DNA from: G963668345 sp965226215
GTDB taxonomy: Bacteria; Acidobacteriota; Terriglobia; Bryobacterales; UBA6623
Assembly (NCBI GenBank): GCA_965226215.1
Contig: CBDDCH010000001.1
Location: forward strand, 620,001-684,000
Direction: 5' to 3'
DNA: 64,000 bases
Of this stretch, positions 1 to 8,009 are shown in pieces. The translations under genes were made by a program, and so were the position numbers. The notes under the pieces are model-generated. The model made no database searches. It had not been told where the DNA came from and worked only from the letters and a program-made list of their open reading frames with translations. Position 1 is the stretch's first letter. Each line of letters begins with the position of its first letter.

Positions 1-1
1 G

Positions 2-247
2 CGCCAGTTTGAGTTTCCTCAAGTCTGCAAGAGTAATTGGGGGAGCTCGCTCCTCTACCAGATCACCGGTGAAGAGCAATACTTGAGCTGGGCGTACCGC
101 ATGGGTGACTGGTATGTCGATACCCAGAGGGAAAATGGCCGTTGGCAGTTCGATCCAGCGAGCAGCCCGGGCCAACTGATCGAGCTGAACCTGGAGTTTG
201 TCATGCATGTGGATACGCTGATCGGCGGGCTAGCCTCCCGCCCATGA
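2..247 (+). CDS. C-terminal end of an unidentified protein, partial at window edge
   Basis: An open frame runs in from the left edge and ends at a TGA, giving about 81 residues. The segment is rich in aromatic residues, with patches such as WAYRMGDWYVDT and NGRWQFDP, and then a helix-like stretch. This resembles the last hairpins of alpha/alpha-barrel enzymes (terpenoid cyclase or sugar epimerase fold), but that is only an impression from composition. The N-terminus lies outside the window, so no function is assigned. A palindromic repeat starts 15 bases after the stop codon. Confidence 0.5.
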   Translation, partial: RQFEFPQVCKSNWGSSLLYQITGEEQYLSWAYRMGDWYVDTQRENGRWQFDPASSPGQLIELNLEFVMHVDTLIGGLASRP

Positions 248-261
248 ATGAACTGGATGAA

Positions 262-396
262 AAATGGTTGTCTGGAAGGTGTGAAAAAATCGGGGACTGT
301 CACAAGCGGCGGCTTAGAAGGAACCTAGAGTCAATGACAACTTCAGCCGCAGGTGACTGTCCCCAGCATTTTTTCACACCTTCCAGACAACCATTT
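262..396. repeat. Palindromic element with about 40-base arms
   Basis: Left arm from 262 begins AAATGGTTGTCTGGAAGG and the right arm ending at 396 is its inverted copy; both arms continue through GTGTGAAAAAAT into GGGGAC-GTCAC with few mismatches. The middle is about 50 bases. The GAAAAAAT/GGGGACTGT core is shared with the element inside the downstream peptidase gene (851-947), so the two appear related. This pattern fits REP-type mobile palindromes; no transposase is encoded here. Confidence 0.75.
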
Positions 397-527
397 CCGT
401 ACCCGTTTGCTGGGTTATCTAATCTCTCCTCCGAGGGAAACGGGCCGGCTGTGGTCAATCTTCATGCAACAGTGCTTTGCTACCGAGTGCGGACCCTCGC
501 CTCTGTGAACAACATCGCGCCATCGCC

Positions 528-1958
528 ATGAGCTCATCGAAGTCCCGTCATTCTCCCGATAGCGTTGCCTCGCAGGACCGCGCAGCGGAGGCCGTCAACC
601 GGCACGTCGACCACTACTTGCAGCTGCTCGCCGAGCTTGTGCGCTGTCCCACCACGCTGGGCAACGAGCGGCCCGCACAGGAACTTGTGTATCGCCATCT
701 CCAAAGCCTGGGACTGCAAGCGGAGATGTGGGATCTCGCCCCCGGCGAACTCGCGTCGCAACCGACCTTCGCGCCTGTCGATTGGGACTACGCCGGCCGC
801 CCGAATGTGCGTGCTGTCCTCTCCCCGGCGACTAGCGGTGCTATGTCGGGCGAAAAAATGGGGACTGTACCAAGCGCGGCCCAACCGACATCGGCCAGGG
901 GCGAAGAGCCACCCGCCGCGCGCAGCGGACTGTCCCCCATTTTTTCGGCTGGGGACGGCGGAAAATCCCTTGTCCTCAACGGCCACATTGACGTCGTCAG
1001 CCCCGAGCCTGTCGATTGGTGGACCTACGACCCCTGGGGCGCTACGGTCACCAACGGCCGCATGTACGGTCGCGGAGCGCTGGACATGAAAGCCGGGCTC
1101 GTTGCCGAGTTGCTCGCCATCCGGGCGGTTATCGATGCCGGCGAGGAGCTTCGCGGGCCGGTCATTTTTGAGAGCGTCATCGAGGAGGAATGCACCGGAA
1201 ACGGCATGCTGGCCGCTCGCCTACGGAGCGGACCCGTGGACGCCGCCATCGTCACCGAGTTGACGGGATTCGAAGCGTGGACGGCAACCCCCGGCGTCGT
1301 TTGGTTTGAAGTTACGGTTCGCGGACGGCCCGCTTACGTGGGTCAAGCCGGCCAATACGTGAATGCAATCGAGACCGCGACAGCCCTCATAAGCCGAATG
1401 AAGCCGCCCATGGTTGCCGAGCTCAACGCGGCCTTCGATCACCCGGCGTTCGCCGGTCAATCCGAGCCGCTCGTGCTCAGCGTGGGGAAGATTTCCGGTG
1501 GCGATTGGCCATCGAACGTGCCTTTGGAATGCCGCTTTACCTGCCGCATGTCGTTTCCGATCGGATGGTCGTTCGAGCAGGTTCAGAAGTTCATCGAGAG
1601 GCATATCCTAGCAGCGGCGTCGGATAACCGTTGGCTGGCCGACAACCCGCCCTCGGTCCGTTATCCGGGTTTCCGCGCCCTCGGTTGGGCAGCGGACGAA
1701 AGCAGTGGCGAGACGGACTCGTCCCTTATCGAAACGCTTACCCGCTGCCACCAAGCCACGGTCGGCAAACCGCTCGAACGGAGAGGATTTCCGGGCACGG
1801 CCGATGCCCGCTACTTTGACTCAGCCGGCGGCGAGCAAGCTCTATACTATGGACCTTCCGGGGCCAACATTCACGCTCCCGACGAATACGTCGAGCTGGA
1901 TAGCGTGGCTCAGGTGGCGCGGGTGCTGGCGCGTTTGATCATCGCATGGTGCGGCTGA
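528..1958 (+). CDS. M20 family metallopeptidase (ArgE/DapE/ACY1 type)
   Basis: This predicted cytosolic zinc amidohydrolase has 476 residues from ATG 528. An in-frame TTG at 477 is possible but would lie in the intergenic stretch. The M20 signature is clear: NGHIDVV places the metal ligands His153 and Asp155, GRGALDMKAG holds the bridging aspartate, and EEE around residues 219-221 holds the catalytic glutamate. The C-terminal half has the lid domain and a late metal-ligand region (GANIHAPDEYV). The family cleaves N-acyl or peptide bonds, as in acetylornithine or succinyl-diaminopimelate deacylation; the substrate cannot be told from sequence. A palindromic element of about 97 bp (851-947) is translated within the N-terminal domain just before the HxD motif, adding roughly 32 residues. 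Confidence 0.88.
   Translation: MSSSKSRHSPDSVASQDRAAEAVNRHVDHYLQLLAELVRCPTTLGNERPAQELVYRHLQSLGLQAEMWDLAPGELASQPTFAPVDWDYAGRPNVRAVLSPATSGAMSGEKMGTVPSAAQPTSARGEEPPAARSGLSPIFSAGDGGKSLVLNGHIDVVSPEPVDWWTYDPWGATVTNGRMYGRGALDMKAGLVAELLAIRAVIDAGEELRGPVIFESVIEEECTGNGMLAARLRSGPVDAAIVTELTGFEAWTATPGVVWFEVTVRGRPAYVGQAGQYVNAIETATALISRMKPPMVAELNAAFDHPAFAGQSEPLVLSVGKISGGDWPSNVPLECRFTCRMSFPIGWSFEQVQKFIERHILAAASDNRWLADNPPSVRYPGFRALGWAADESSGETDSSLIETLTRCHQATVGKPLERRGFPGTADARYFDSAGGEQALYYGPSGANIHAPDEYVELDSVAQVARVLARLIIAWCG
851..947. repeat. Palindromic element translated in frame inside the M20 gene
   Basis: The left end CGAAAAAATGGGGACTGT and the right end ACTGTCCCCCATTTTTTCG are inverted copies around a GC-rich centre. 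The reading frame stays open across it (about GEKMGTVP to LSPIFSA). It falls between RPNVRAVL and KSLVLNGHID, which are adjacent in ordinary M20 enzymes, so it looks like an insertion into a surface loop. It shares its core with 262-396. Confidence 0.75.
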
Positions 1959-2160
1959 TCCTTATTTCTCAAATCGGGTTCGTAGCGTGTAGCGAGAACC
2001 TAGGCGGGCGATCTCACACTCCCCTTTCGCGCTATCGGTTTGTCGCCCGTCAGATCCACGGCCTTTTGCGTTCGTGGCGCACACATTCTTGCGTGCTGGA
2101 GTGAACCCCAAAAATGAGACAGTCGTGATAGCGACACTTTAGCCGGGAAAGGAACTGCGA

Positions 2161-2508
2161 GTGGGCAAGAGACGAGTTTACAAGTTTCCCGAAGAATACC
2201 GGAAGATGGCACTGGAGCGGCTGAAAAGCTGCCAGAGCGTGACAGCGCTGTCGAAGGAGCTGGGGATTCACCGAGGGCTGCTGTACAGGTGGCGAAATCG
2301 GATGGAGCCGACGGAGGAGGGGCCCGGTCCGCCGGTCGCCTCCCGCGAGCGGGAACTGCGCCAGGAGATCCGCGCGTTGCAGCGTCTGTTGGGGGATAAG
2401 ACGCTGGAAGTGGATTTTTTCAAAGGCGCCTTCGAAAAAATCGGGGCTCGACGCCACGGCAGCGGCAGCTGTGGCGAGAAGGCGTCTACGACCAAATCCG
2501 GGAGTTGA
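2161..2508 (+). CDS. IS3-family transposase OrfA
   Basis: This 115-residue protein has an N-terminal helix-turn-helix (YRKMALERLKSCQSVTALSKELGIHRGLLYRWR, in parts) followed by a coiled-coil/leucine-zipper segment (LRQEIRALQRLL), the usual OrfA plan for binding IS ends and dimerising. It starts with GTG at 2161, close to the left inverted repeat. The run of six A at 2435-2440 lies near its 3' end, where ribosomes are expected to slip to frame -1 and make the OrfAB transposase. Confidence 0.85.
   Translation: MGKRRVYKFPEEYRKMALERLKSCQSVTALSKELGIHRGLLYRWRNRMEPTEEGPGPPVASRERELRQEIRALQRLLGDKTLEVDFFKGAFEKIGARRHGSGSCGEKASTTKSGS
2434..2441 (+). promoter_or_regulatory. Probable programmed -1 frameshift site of the IS3 element
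   Basis: GAAAAAAT (six A) occurs where orfA (frame 1) can shift to the orfB frame. Reading frame -1 from here is open with no stop down to the annotated orfB start, giving a continuous OrfAB fusion (RQRQLWREGVYDQIREL leading into orfB). This is the known IS3-family strategy; slippage itself is inferred. Confidence 0.65.
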
Positions 2509-3578
2509 TGCCGCTGCAAGGCAGACTGAGTGTCGAGCGGATGTGCCGGCTGGCCCCAGTGAGCCGGGCGGGTTTCTATCGGTCATTCAAAGAGCAGATG
2601 CCGCTGGAAGAAGACATGGAAGTGCGGTCGGCGATCCAGGAGGTTGCCCTCGAACATCGGCGACGCTATGGCTACCGCAGGGTCGCGGCGGAACTCCGCC
2701 GGCGGGGGATGGTGGTGAACCACAAACGCGTGGCGCGGATCATGCGCCAGGACGGGTTGCTCGGGGTCCAACCCCGGGCGTTCGTGGCCACCACGGAGGC
2801 CGATCATCCGCTGGAGGTTTACCTCAACCTAGCCGCCCGCATCAAGCTGACCGGGATCAATCAGCTGTGGGTGGCCGACATCACCTACATCCGGCTGAAG
2901 GCCGAGTTCGTTTATCTGGCCGTGGTCTTGGACGCCTACTCGCGGAAGGTGGTGGGCTGGGCGCTGGAGAGAACGCTGGCCGCCCGCTTGCCGCTGGCGG
3001 CACTGGAGCAGGCGATGGCCGAACGGCAACCGCCGCCCGGCCTGGTCCATCACTCCGATCGCGGTGTGCAGTACGCTTCCGGCGCCTACGTGAGGAGCTT
3101 GCGCCGCCAGCAAGCGATCCCCAGCATGAGTCGGCCGGCGAACCCCTACGACAATGCCAGTTGTGAGAGCTTCATCAAGACGCTCAAGCGGGAGGAGATC
3201 TACGCCAACGATTATCAGGATCTCGACCACCTGCGCGCGAACATCGAGGACTTCATCGAGCGCTACTACAACCGCTGCCGTCTGCATTCGGCGCTGGGCT
3301 ATCGGCCCCCCGAGGAGTTCGAGCGGGCCGCCGGGACGAAGGCGGCTTGCGCCGGAGCGACGATGAGTTTTTTTAGGCAGCAGGAGATCTATCGATCCGA
3401 TGGGAAGGGGTTGCTGAACGAGAAGCCGACCGCAGCCGGCTCCCCGAACCATCGTTTCGATGAGTCTCCGGCCGGCTATTCCTCGGCGGGTTGGTCTCCA
3501 CCAGAGCCCGCCTCCGCTTCACCCGCCGAGGACCATGCTAGAACAGAAGAGGCTATGGGGAGAAGGAAAAACCATTGA
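2505..3578 (+). CDS. IS3-family transposase OrfB (DDE integrase domain)
   Basis: The N-terminal part contains the HTH_21-like segment (RRRYGYRRVAAELRRRG...VNHKRVARIMR). The integrase core follows with the catalytic triad in the usual places: WVADITYI, HHSDRGVQY and NPYDNASCESFIKTLKREE. The C-terminal motif YNRCRLHSALGYRPPEEFE is typical of the family. The annotated protein is 357 residues, but the functional transposase is probably the OrfAB frameshift product. The last 70 or so residues after the integrase domain look like an unstructured extension reaching almost to the right end of the element. Confidence 0.87.
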   Translation: MMPLQGRLSVERMCRLAPVSRAGFYRSFKEQMPLEEDMEVRSAIQEVALEHRRRYGYRRVAAELRRRGMVVNHKRVARIMRQDGLLGVQPRAFVATTEADHPLEVYLNLAARIKLTGINQLWVADITYIRLKAEFVYLAVVLDAYSRKVVGWALERTLAARLPLAALEQAMAERQPPPGLVHHSDRGVQYASGAYVRSLRRQQAIPSMSRPANPYDNASCESFIKTLKREEIYANDYQDLDHLRANIEDFIERYYNRCRLHSALGYRPPEEFERAAGTKAACAGATMSFFRQQEIYRSDGKGLLNEKPTAAGSPNHRFDESPAGYSSAGWSPPEPASASPAEDHARTEEAMGRRKNH

Positions 3579-3690
3579 ACGGCGAGTGTTGCTACCGCCG
3601 ATTGTCTCAGCGGAGGGGTTCACCCCAGTGCCGTGTCGCCATTCGTGGCGACATCGGGTCGGTCGCGGCGCACACTCTCAGTGTGCCGCG

Positions 3691-4036
3691 TCGAGACTCT
3701 CCCCGAAACCTAGGGCCGCTCGGTTACCCGCGCCCGCCCGGCACGCACAAGTGGACTATTTGTTCAAGCGTTTGCGGCAGTGTACGCTGGGGAAACAGGA
3801 CGGTTTGCAAACGAATCAGTAGGCGAGGGACTTGAGTCACCGCGAATAAGGGTAGGGTCGGGCCTTTGTGGCGCAAGCTCTTAGCTTGCCGAGTCGACAC
3901 TCGTGTCGACTCATGTTCCAGTGCGGAAACCGGGAACTGCCCACAGCGCCCTGCGATGCGGTCCCGTAGAGTGAACAGTTTCAAGAGGAGCAGTAGAGTG
4001 TCCCCAGATTCTTTCAACGAGATTCTTTAAATCGAT
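3691..4036. other. Intergenic stretch without a gene, containing a second palindrome
   Basis: No credible reading frame lies between the IS3 element and the SDR gene. The stretch holds the GTGGCGCA-type palindrome at 3868-3913. Short frames here are in repeat sequence and have no family features. Confidence 0.55.
3868..3913. repeat. GTGGCGCA-family palindromic repeat
   Basis: It reads GTGGCGCAAGCTCTTAGCTT then GCCGAGTCGACACTCGTGTC and GACTC. Two hairpins follow each other: AAGCT/AGCTT and GAGTCGACAC/GTGTCGACTC. The order (GTGGCGCA, hairpin, TGCCG, hairpin) is the same as at 46171 and in the repeat broken by the IS3 element. Confidence 0.65.
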
Positions 4037-4403
4037 ATGGCCATGGCCGAAAATCCCCTCCAAGGACAGATCGCACTCGTCACCGGCGGAAGCCGTGGAA
4101 TTGGTGTCGGTATAGCGGTCGAGCTCGCCCGAGCCGGCGCCGATGTTGCGATCACCGCACGCCGTTCGGAGGCGCTGAAAGCGACCTCCCAAGAAATCGA
4201 GGCGCTGGGCCGTCGCGCTTTCCCTGTAGAGCTGGAAGTAACAAGACTATCCAGCATTCGCGACGCCGTTACGAGCGTCGAGCAGGACTTCGGGCCCATC
4301 AGCATCTTGGTCAACAACGCTGGGATCAATATTCCCCGCCCCGCTACGGAAGTCACCGAAGAGCAATGGGACCAGATTTTCGACATCAATCTAAAAGGAG
4401 TCT

Positions 4404-5436
4404 AATGGGGTATCCACTTGACTCAGGTGACCCCAAGATGTAGTATGCGCCTTCGTGGAGGATTATCCACGCGACCTGCTCGAGTTCGAGGTACGCTTCG
4501 CCAGCGAAGAGGCCTGTCGCGACTATCTGTCCGCGTTGCGCTGGCCGGAGGGTTTCCGCTGTCCGGGATGCGGGCATGAGCGGGCTTGGCCGGTGCGCAA
4601 AGTGTGGTTCGAATGCGCTCGCTGCGGGCGGCAGACGTCGGTGACCTCGGGCACGATCTTCCAAGACACACGTAAGCCGCTGCGGCTGTGGTTCCGGGCG
4701 ATCTGGCACGTCACTTCGCAAAAGAACGGGGTCAGCGCGCTGGGTCTGCAGCGCGTTCTCGGGTTGGGCAGCTATCAAACCGCGTGGACCTGGATGCACA
4801 AGCTGCGGCGAGCGATGGTGCGTCCGGGGCGGGAGCGATTGGCGGGCGTAGTCGAGGTCGATGAGACCTATTGGGGCGCTGAGGAAGAGGGTGTGAGCGG
4901 CCGGCAGACCGAGCGTAAAGCCTTGATTGCAGTAGCCGCGGAAGAGAGAGGCCGCGGGCTAGGACGGATCCGCATGCAGCGCGTGCGGAACGCATCGGCG
5001 GCCAGTTTGATGCCCTTCGTGGAGGAGTCGGTCGAGCCGGGAAGCGTGGTGCACACCGACGGCTGGCTGGGCTACGAGCCGCTGGAGAAGAAGGGCTACC
5101 AGCATCGCATCGTCTTTCTGTCGGGCCGCCGCAAGCAGGCCTCGGAATTATTGCCGAGGGTGCACCAAGCGATCTCGTTGCTCAAGCGCTGGCTGCTGGG
5201 CACGCACCAAGGCGCGGTTAGCCACGAGCATCTGGACTACTACCTCGACGAGTTTGTGTTCCGCTTCAACCGGCGCAACTCACGCAGCCGGGGAAAACTC
5301 TTCTACCGCCTTGTGCAGCAGGCAGTCGCCGTGGACCCAACGCCGTATCGATCGATCGTCGCCGACTGGGACGCTGAGGCCCCGTGAGCCCAACCACAAG
5401 ATGTTGGGGTTACCTGAGTAAAGTGGATACCCCATA
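4404..5436 (+). mobile_element. IS1595-family insertion sequence, copy 1 (1033 bp)
   Basis: The ends are AATGGGGTATCCACTT on the left and, read inward, TATGGGGTATCCACTT on the right. The 8-bp duplication AGGAGTCT flanks it at 4396-4403 and 5437-5444. It is nearly identical in sequence and length to three other copies in the window. The right end carries AGTAAAG where the others have AGTCAAG. Confidence 0.92.
4455..5387 (+). CDS. IS1595-family transposase (copy 1)
   Basis: This 310-residue transposase has an N-terminal zinc ribbon (CPGCGHERAW and CARCGRQTSV) that likely binds the terminal repeats, followed by the ISXO2-like DDE domain. Candidate catalytic residues are the Asp in VVEVDETYWG, the Asp in VVHTDGWLGY and an acidic residue in LDEFVFRFNRR. 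It starts with GTG at 4455, 51 bases inside the left end. The frame is intact and the protein equals copies 3 and 4, so the element is probably recent and active. Confidence 0.9.
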   Translation: MEDYPRDLLEFEVRFASEEACRDYLSALRWPEGFRCPGCGHERAWPVRKVWFECARCGRQTSVTSGTIFQDTRKPLRLWFRAIWHVTSQKNGVSALGLQRVLGLGSYQTAWTWMHKLRRAMVRPGRERLAGVVEVDETYWGAEEEGVSGRQTERKALIAVAAEERGRGLGRIRMQRVRNASAASLMPFVEESVEPGSVVHTDGWLGYEPLEKKGYQHRIVFLSGRRKQASELLPRVHQAISLLKRWLLGTHQGAVSHEHLDYYLDEFVFRFNRRNSRSRGKLFYRLVQQAVAVDPTPYRSIVADWDAEAP

Positions 5437-6011
5437 AGGAGTCTTTTTCTGCTCAAAAGAAGTGGGACGGGGGATGATCGAGCGTCAACGCGGCAAGATC
5501 ATCAACGTGTCATCGGCCGCCGGGCTGATACCGGCCGACGAGCGCTCGGCGTATTGTTCCAGCAAGGCCGGAGTCGTCATGTTGACGCGCGTACTGGCGC
5601 TCGAGTGGGCGCCGCACAAGATCACGGTAAACGCCGTTGCCCCCACATTTGTTGAAACCGAGCTGGCCCGGCAGACGCTCGATCGCCCCGGCGTCCGTGA
5701 CTACTGGACGACCCGTATTCCCCTCGGCCGCATCGCAACGGTCGAAGAAGTAGCCGCTGCCGTCGTTTACCTTGCCTCCCCCGCTGCCGACTTCATAACC
5801 GGCACTGTCCTCCCCATCGACGGTGGCTTGACGATGCGGTGAGAGCTTCGTTACACGAGCGGATGCAGGAACAGCCAAACTCGAGCTGTCTCTCCCCGCA
5901 GCAGTCCGGTCAGATCGACCACCACCAGGCTCAGCAGTCCCGCAGCCGCAAACGCGGGCAAACGAAAGGACTTCTCCGCGAGGCCGGAAAGGGCCAACTA
6001 CCGCCCTCTTG

Positions 6012-6039
6012 TTGACACCTCTTTTCGGACTGTGATACC
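6012..6039 (+). promoter_or_regulatory. Candidate sigma-70-type promoter for the nuo operon
   Basis: TTGACA at 6012-6017 matches the -35 consensus and is followed after 16 bases by GATACC, a weak -10. It lies 70-100 bases before the nuoC start in a stretch with no gene. The -35 is the convincing part. Confidence 0.35.
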
Positions 6040-6110
6040 AGATAGATTGACCTGGCGACGGCGGCAGGGCGAGTTTTGATCCCGTCTCCGCCCGGTGGCA
6101 GAATAAAAGT

Positions 6111-6749
6111 ATGGCGGAAGAGAGCAAACCGGGCGCTGAAAAACCTTCCGAGCAGGCCGCCGAACCGCCTGCTAAGCCGGGCGGCGAGACACCTCCCAAG
6201 CCCGCCGCCAAGCCACCTCCTAAGAAGGAGGTTCCCACGGTCATGGAGGTGAGCCCCTGGGAAGGCCCTCTGGTCGATAGCCTGAAAGAACGCTTCGGCG
6301 ACCAGATCAAAGAGTTTTCCACGTATCGCGACCAGAGTTTTCTTATCGCCGAGTCGTCGGCCGTGGTTCCCATCATCGAGTTTCTGAAACTCGAACAGGA
6401 CTTTGACTACCTAGTTGATGTCACGGCCGTGGACTATCCAAAAAGAGAAAACCGATTTGATCTCATCTGGATTCTCTACTCCTTCGCGCGGAACACAAGA
6501 ATCCGCGTCAAGGCCCAGGCGGGGGAGGGCGATAGCCCGGCAACGGTTACCAGCGCGTACCAGACAGCGAACTGGCTGGAGCGCGAGGTCTTCGACATGT
6601 TTGGGATCACTTTCGACGGGCATCCGAACATGACCCGCATTCTGCTGCCGGACGAATGGCAGGGCTACCCCTTGCGCAAAGAGCATTCCATCATCCAGCA
6701 GGATGAGGACTGGGTGCGCGAAAATCTGCACATCGAGAGCGCGCAGTAA
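6111..6749 (+). CDS. nuoC: NADH-quinone oxidoreductase subunit C
   Basis: NuoC is a peripheral-arm subunit of complex I. The 212-residue protein carries an unusual N-terminal stretch of about 45 residues made of Pro, Lys, Glu and Ala (KPAAKPPPKKEV), then the normal 30-kDa domain. The family signature is visible as NWLEREVFDMFGITFDGHPN followed by RILLPDEWQGYPLRKE (roughly residues 155-195). The stop overlaps the start of nuoD (TAATG), showing translational coupling. No nuoA or nuoB precedes it; the upstream neighbour is the disrupted SDR gene, so those subunits must be encoded elsewhere if the complex is complete. Confidence 0.94.
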   Translation: MAEESKPGAEKPSEQAAEPPAKPGGETPPKPAAKPPPKKEVPTVMEVSPWEGPLVDSLKERFGDQIKEFSTYRDQSFLIAESSAVVPIIEFLKLEQDFDYLVDVTAVDYPKRENRFDLIWILYSFARNTRIRVKAQAGEGDSPATVTSAYQTANWLEREVFDMFGITFDGHPNMTRILLPDEWQGYPLRKEHSIIQQDEDWVRENLHIESAQ

Positions 6750-7861
6750 TGGAACAGGCGACCTTCCTCGACACCAACGAACTGGTCCTCAACATGGGCC
6801 CCCAGCACCCCTCGACTCACGGCGTGTTGCGGGTCATCCTCAAGCTCGATGGGGAAAAGGTGCTCGGCACCGAGTGCGTCATCGGCTACCTTCACCGCGG
6901 CGTGGAAAAAATCGCCGAAAACCGCACCTACGTTCAGTTCGCGCCCTACGTGGACCGCATGGACTACGTCGCCGCCGTATCGAACGGGTTGGGCTATTGC
7001 CTGGCCATCGAGACCCTGCTGGGAGCCGAGATTCCCGAGCGCGCGCAGGCCGTCAGGGTGATCTTGTCGGAGTTGAATCGCATCGCCAGCCACTTGCTGT
7101 GGCTGGGCACGCACGCCCTCGACATCGGTGCGATCACGCCGGTTTTCTACTGCTTCCGCGAACGCGAAGAGGTGCTCAAGATCTTCGAGAAATACTGCGG
7201 CGCGCGGTTGACGACCCACGCTTTTCGGATCGGCGGGCTGCTGTATGAGACCTACGACGGCTTTGAAAAAGATTGCCTGACGTTCTGTGATTGGCTGGAA
7301 GGAAAAGTCGACGAGTACGAAGAATTGCTTACGACCAATCGCATCTGGCTCGGCCGAACGAAGGGTGTGGGAATCCTCAACGCCGAAGACTGTAAGGACT
7401 ACGGCGTAACCGGCCCTGTGTTGCGTGCTGCCGGCGTCAAGTGGGATATCCGCAAGGCGCTGCCCTATTCCGGCTACGAAAAGTACGACTTCGATGTACC
7501 CACCGCCGAGAACGGCGACACGTACGACCGTTACGTGGTGCGCATCCAAGAGATGCGGCAGTCGGTGCGCATCATCCGGCAAGGCGTCGAGAACCTGCCC
7601 AGCGGTCCCATCAAAGGCAAGGTCGGAAAAGTTCTAAAGCCACCCATCGGCGAGGCCTACACCTCGATCGAGGCACCAAAGGGTGAGCTGGGCTACTTCG
7701 TGGTGAGTGACGGCTCGACGCAGCCCTACCGACTTCGGGTGCGTCCGCCGTCGTTTGTGAATCTGCAGGCGCTCGACAGAATGTGCCGTGGGTCGTTGGT
7801 GGCCGATGTTGTCGCCATTATCGGCACGATCGATATTGTCCTGGGAGAGGTGGATCGCTAG
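6749..7861 (+). CDS. nuoD: NADH-quinone oxidoreductase subunit D
   Basis: This 49-kDa-type subunit (370 residues) lines the quinone-binding cavity of complex I. Family features include NMGPQHPSTHGVLRV near the N-terminus, GYLHRGVEKIAENRTY, and GELGYFVVSDGSTQPYRLRVR plus a C-terminal DVVAIIGTIDIVLGEVDR end. It is a separate gene from nuoC, not the fused nuoCD of enterobacteria. It overlaps nuoC by one base. A 26-base perfect palindrome lies in the gap of 148 bases before nuoH. Confidence 0.95.
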   Translation: MEQATFLDTNELVLNMGPQHPSTHGVLRVILKLDGEKVLGTECVIGYLHRGVEKIAENRTYVQFAPYVDRMDYVAAVSNGLGYCLAIETLLGAEIPERAQAVRVILSELNRIASHLLWLGTHALDIGAITPVFYCFREREEVLKIFEKYCGARLTTHAFRIGGLLYETYDGFEKDCLTFCDWLEGKVDEYEELLTTNRIWLGRTKGVGILNAEDCKDYGVTGPVLRAAGVKWDIRKALPYSGYEKYDFDVPTAENGDTYDRYVVRIQEMRQSVRIIRQGVENLPSGPIKGKVGKVLKPPIGEAYTSIEAPKGELGYFVVSDGSTQPYRLRVRPPSFVNLQALDRMCRGSLVADVVAIIGTIDIVLGEVDR

Positions 7862-7916
7862 GTAGTCCGTTTCATGAGCTGGGTTACGTATATTTAGAAG
7901 CCAGGTCGACGATCGG

Positions 7917-7942
7917 GCCGGGCACGGCATGCCGTGCCCGGC
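7917..7942. repeat. 26-base perfect palindrome between nuoD and nuoH
   Basis: Two 13-base arms with no loop, GCCGGGCACGGCA and its complement TGCCGTGCCCGGC, form an uninterrupted palindrome centred on GCATGC. There is no T-run after it, so an intrinsic terminator is unlikely. It may be a REP-like unit or an mRNA-stability hairpin within the operon. Confidence 0.6.
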
Positions 7943-8009
7943 CGCACTCGCCCGAAACGTGAGTGTATTTATGAAAATGGACCGCTAAAGTCCGCGGCCA
8001 AGGGTTCAC

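Larger units (their letters stand above)
2097..3627 (+). mobile_element. IS3-family insertion sequence, 1531 bp, apparently complete
   Basis: The ends are imperfect inverted repeats: TGGAGTGAACCCC then TGAGACAGTCG on the left, and TGGGGTGAACCCC then TGAGACAATCG read inward from the right. The ends are TG...CA as usual for IS3. The 4-bp duplication GTGC occurs at 2093-2096 and 3628-3631. The element contains orfA and orfB with a -1 frameshift site between them and shows no decay. It sits inside a palindromic repeat. Confidence 0.88.
2074..3690. repeat. GTGGCGCA-family palindromic repeat split by an IS3 element
   Basis: The left part, 2074-2096 (GTGGCGCACACATTCTTGCG and following), joins directly to 3632 onward once the IS and one GTGC copy are removed. 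The repaired sequence is a run of hairpins: GCACACATTCTTGCGTGC, TGTCGCC/GGCGACA at 3634-3653, and GCGGCGCACACT/AGTGTGCCGC near 3666-3690. The same start and TGCCG spacing recur at 3868 and 46171, so this is one repeat family. Confidence 0.65.
4037..5842 (+). pseudogene. SDR family oxidoreductase (FabG-like), split by an IS1595 copy
   Basis: Two pieces, 4037-4403 and 5445-5842, belong to one short-chain dehydrogenase. Removing the IS (4404-5436) and one duplication AGGAGTCT gives 765 nt without a stop, encoding 254 residues, the normal SDR length. The repaired junction reads FDINLKGVFFCSKEVG. The Rossmann glycine motif VTGGSRGIG, the NNAG motif, the catalytic Ser in NVSSAAG and YCSSK are all present, so the enzyme was probably functional before insertion. 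Family members reduce keto groups using NAD(P)H, for example in fatty acid synthesis; the substrate is unknown. With the IS in place a TAA follows just after the left junction and only the N-terminal half would be made. Confidence 0.9.

Noticed and set aside
142..531. Open frame of 129 residues
   Set aside because: It overlaps the real partial frame 2-247 and runs through the palindrome at 262-396; no family features.
7917..7942. Palindrome as an intrinsic terminator
   Set aside because: No T-run follows and nuoH continues the operon directly after it.
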